A stretch of 42,086 nt of DNA from contig JANRKF010000001.1 in the NCBI GenBank assembly GCA_033763575.1, positions 1 to 42,086 of the forward strand. Reading direction: 5' to 3'. Position numbers and translations under genes: made by a program. Positions 39,926 to 42,086 of the stretch are shown here, one piece after another; the stretch's first letter is position 1; each line of letters opens with the position of its first letter. The notes beneath the pieces were generated by a model that was given only the letters and a program-made list of their open reading frames with translations, did no database searches and was not told the origin of the DNA. Source of the DNA: JANRKF01 sp033763575 (lineage in GTDB: Bacteria > Pseudomonadota > Alphaproteobacteria > Rickettsiales > SXRF01).

Positions 39926-40407
39926 CGGGTAGGTGCTTCTGTGGTTTTTTCTGCAGATTCAGCGGCGATTTTTTCCTGCCATTTGGTTTCTTGTAACGTA
40001 TCGAGCTTGGCATGTTCCTTATCAATTTTCTGGTTACCCCAGCGTGTGGAAAGCCATGAACCTAGCGCGGAGCCGACGAATGGCGCTGCAATCATCATGT
40101 ATGCCGCAGGCGCCAAGGCCTTTATTGATTGGGGATTGGTAAAAGTTTCTGATACAATATCCTGCCCAATGTGACGATTTTGTATTTCCAGAAAACTCAT
40201 GCCCATGCGGTTGGCGGTTTTCTTTATTTCCATGATGAACTGGACATACATCGCACCCAACGCCACCGTTTCCGCCGTAACGCCGCCCACCAGCGCGCCC
40301 TTCGCCGCGTTCATGGGTTGGGCGTCATGGGCCTGCTTCAAGCGTTTTTGCGCCTTGTTCAGTTGCTCGTCCGTAGAAACTTCAGGTTTTTCAGCCGGTT
40401 TTTCCAC
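39922..40407 (-). CDS. Uncharacterised membrane-associated protein
   Basis: I do not recognise this family. The 161-residue protein has a charged N-terminus, a hydrophobic segment with AKGALVGGVTAETVALGAMY (about 35-60), a second near 105-125 (LAPAAYMMIAAPFVGSALGS), and a Lys/Glu-rich C-terminus with coiled-coil character. Start GTG 40407 is chosen because GGGGAGG lies 6 nt upstream; an in-frame GTG 5 codons earlier has no such site. It is translationally coupled (4-bp overlap) to the M48 peptidase gene, so it may be its partner or substrate; that is inference. Confidence 0.65.
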   Translation of the reverse strand: MEKPAEKPEVSTDEQLNKAQKRLKQAHDAQPMNAAKGALVGGVTAETVALGAMYVQFIMEIKKTANRMGMSFLEIQNRHIGQDIVSETFTNPQSIKALAPAAYMMIAAPFVGSALGSWLSTRWGNQKIDKEHAKLDTLQETKWQEKIAAESAEKTTEAPTR

Positions 40408-40563
40408 TTTTCGCCTCCCCACACTTTCCCACCCTCCATTCTACCCCAGCCGGGTTAACAAACAAATGAAGCTTTTGTGACAGGCCGGAAAACCGTGGGT
40501 TTATTAGGAATTGTCATGGAAATGCCACTTTTATTAGCGGGTGGAAGCCTGTAGAATGAAAAA

Positions 40564-41073
40564 ATGATCCCGAATCCACACATCCCCGCCGATATCATCT
40601 CCCACGCCGAGGCCAAATTCTGGCAGGAGCAGGCGGCGCGTGCCCCGTCCTTGCTGCGCCAGAAACTCGACCAGAATTTTGACAAGGCGATGTCGGCATT
40701 CACGGCGTATAAAGTGGGCGGCGTGGCGCTGGGCGGGGCGCTTGGCGTCGCCACCTTCACCAAGGCAATCCCGGGGCGATGGAAATGGGCCAGTGGCGTG
40801 GCATCGGCGCTGTCATTGGGTTTCGGGCTGTTGATGGGCGGTGTTCAGAACGTATCCCGGCCCATGAAACAAGGATTGCTGAACTATGCCGACGCCCTGG
40901 AAAAAAGCCCGGAACTACAGCAGAAACTGGCGGATTTCCTTTCCTCCACCGTGACCGCCGAACAAATACAGCATGGCGGGCTGGAGGCGGTGGTGCATGA
41001 CCGGGCGATAGATTTTGTCATGCATACTCCCTACCTGCAAAGCGGGATGGTTCCGCAGGGCATGGCGCGCTAG
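40564..41073 (+). CDS. Uncharacterised protein with two Gly-rich hydrophobic segments
   Basis: The 169-residue protein matches no family I know. A polar N-terminus (IPADIISHAEAKFWQEQAA) is followed by a Gly/Ala-rich hydrophobic stretch (YKVGGVALGGALGVATF, about 49-65), a second (ASGVASALSLGFGLLMGG, about 76-93) and an amphipathic C-terminal half. The hydrophobic hairpin suggests membrane association. It is divergent from the 161-residue gene. No clear Shine-Dalgarno precedes ATG 40564; TAGAAT just upstream could be a -10. It is the last gene before the rRNA promoter. Confidence 0.6.
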   Translation: MIPNPHIPADIISHAEAKFWQEQAARAPSLLRQKLDQNFDKAMSAFTAYKVGGVALGGALGVATFTKAIPGRWKWASGVASALSLGFGLLMGGVQNVSRPMKQGLLNYADALEKSPELQQKLADFLSSTVTAEQIQHGGLEAVVHDRAIDFVMHTPYLQSGMVPQGMAR

Positions 41074-41153
41074 CAAACAACGCTTGAAAACCCTTTGTTT
41101 CCGCCACTCTCCGCCCCATCCACAAAAAAATGAAAAAAACATGAAATAGGCGC

Positions 41154-41182
41154 TTGACACCCCCCTTTTGTTTTGCCATAAC
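41154..41182 (+). promoter_or_regulatory. rRNA operon promoter
   Basis: TTGACA (41154-41159), a 17-bp spacer and CATAAC (41177-41182, four of six consensus bases), with A-rich sequence upstream (about 41122-41145) resembling an UP element. The start would be near 41189, giving a leader of about 370 nt to the 16S gene. Confidence 0.75.
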
Positions 41183-41188
41183 AGCGCT

Positions 41189-41557
41189 CCCTTAGGGGCG
41201 AAGGTCAACGCGCCCCATCGATTCTTTCGGCCATCTCAGGAGGGTCAAAGAATCTGCCGGTTGATAGAGTGAATAGCATTTAAGCGCAGGTGGCGTCGTG
41301 TGGCAGCTACCAATCTCTTTCGGGGGTTGGATGTTGTAAAAATTAACAGCACAATGTCATTTGCGTTATAAACAACAATGATCTTCGGATCATTGTGCAT
41401 AATGGAAAACTTATCGGTATAAGTCCAAGGCGCATCCGGTAAGGTGACATTGTGCGTGTTTCCGAAAATTTGAAGCCCCGGTCCAAAAGACCGGGCAATT
41501 TTTGCGCAAGCGTTCTTGGCTCTTCTAACGAAGACCATGAACATTTTGCCATGAATC
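41189..41557 (+). other. 16S rRNA leader with strong hairpins
   Basis: There is no gene here. GCACAATGTCA (41349-41359) pairs with 41445-41455 (11 bp). Inside that, ACAATGATC/GATCATTGT (41375-41383 with 41388-41396) closes a C(TTCG)G tetraloop, among the most stable known. CCCGGTC/GACCGGG (41477-41483 with 41489-41495) is followed by AATTTTT, resembling an intrinsic terminator about 55 nt before 16S. These probably shape folding and processing of the precursor. Confidence 0.6.

Positions 41558-42086
<529 letters not shown>

Overview
The window runs from the 3' end of one rRNA operon (23S tail and 5S, plus strand) to the 5' end of another (promoter, leader and first ~530 nt of 16S, plus strand). 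Everything between is one chromosomal stretch of about 41 kb. Gene content and order point to a flagellated alphaproteobacterium: a fliF-fliG-fliH-fliN-flbD-flhA-flhF-flhG-fliK cluster of Caulobacter type, rnd-kdsD-lptC-lptA-lptB, clpS-clpA, sdhE-mfd, an alphaproteobacterial parE, and at least one CtrA-type box (TTAA-N7-TTAA). The 16S fragment looks alphaproteobacterial; I cannot fix the order from it. Coding DNA is GC-rich, so the AT-rich islands stand out (867-1403 and 29764-30152).

Layout: 1-866 rRNA; 867-2522 a HEPN-like orphan, ohr, a potassium channel and tRNA-Pro; 2762-5507 clpA/clpS (minus); 5702-9335 rnd and the KDO/LPS-export genes (plus); 9339-10340 polyprenyl diphosphate synthase (minus); 10384-21565 flagellar cluster (minus); 21802-22545 prepilin-like protein; 22587-23230 VapBC module with operator; 23244-24987 marR and pepA (minus); 25038-26215 heptose-nucleotide genes; 26186-28423 recG (minus); 28507-31729 curli genes (csgA minus, csgF-csgG plus); 32092-32997 PAS plus degenerate GGDEF protein; 33065-36926 sdhE-mfd; 36958-38940 parE; 38957-41073 an M48 peptidase and two unknown membrane-associated proteins; 41154 onward rRNA promoter, leader and 16S.

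Functional themes: outer-membrane biogenesis (KdsD, LptC/A/B, heptose enzymes), motility with its sigma-54 regulator FlbD, curli secretion and assembly with a nearby PAS/GGDEF-like protein, proteolysis (ClpAS, PepA, M48) and replication-repair (RecG, Mfd, ParE).

The most unusual content is a dense set of palindromic repeats. One class has arms built of degenerate 7-bp tandem units, with a different heptamer at most sites. These fill operon junctions (fliN|flbD, fliG|fliH), where they supply stop codons and Shine-Dalgarno-like sequence. They also sit in frame inside recG and mfd, where one related copy encodes nearly the same peptide in both helicases. A second class, two GC hairpins joined by a linker, lies in recG and at flbD|flhA, with a related form in mfd. 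A third class, CCCTCCC-type palindromes, lies in flhF and after csgG. Other points of note: a vapBC module bracketed by a ~30-bp duplication of the marR 3' end, a probable AUU start for rnd, a CtrA box at the csgF promoter, and an FlbD with Glu at the receiver phosphorylation position.
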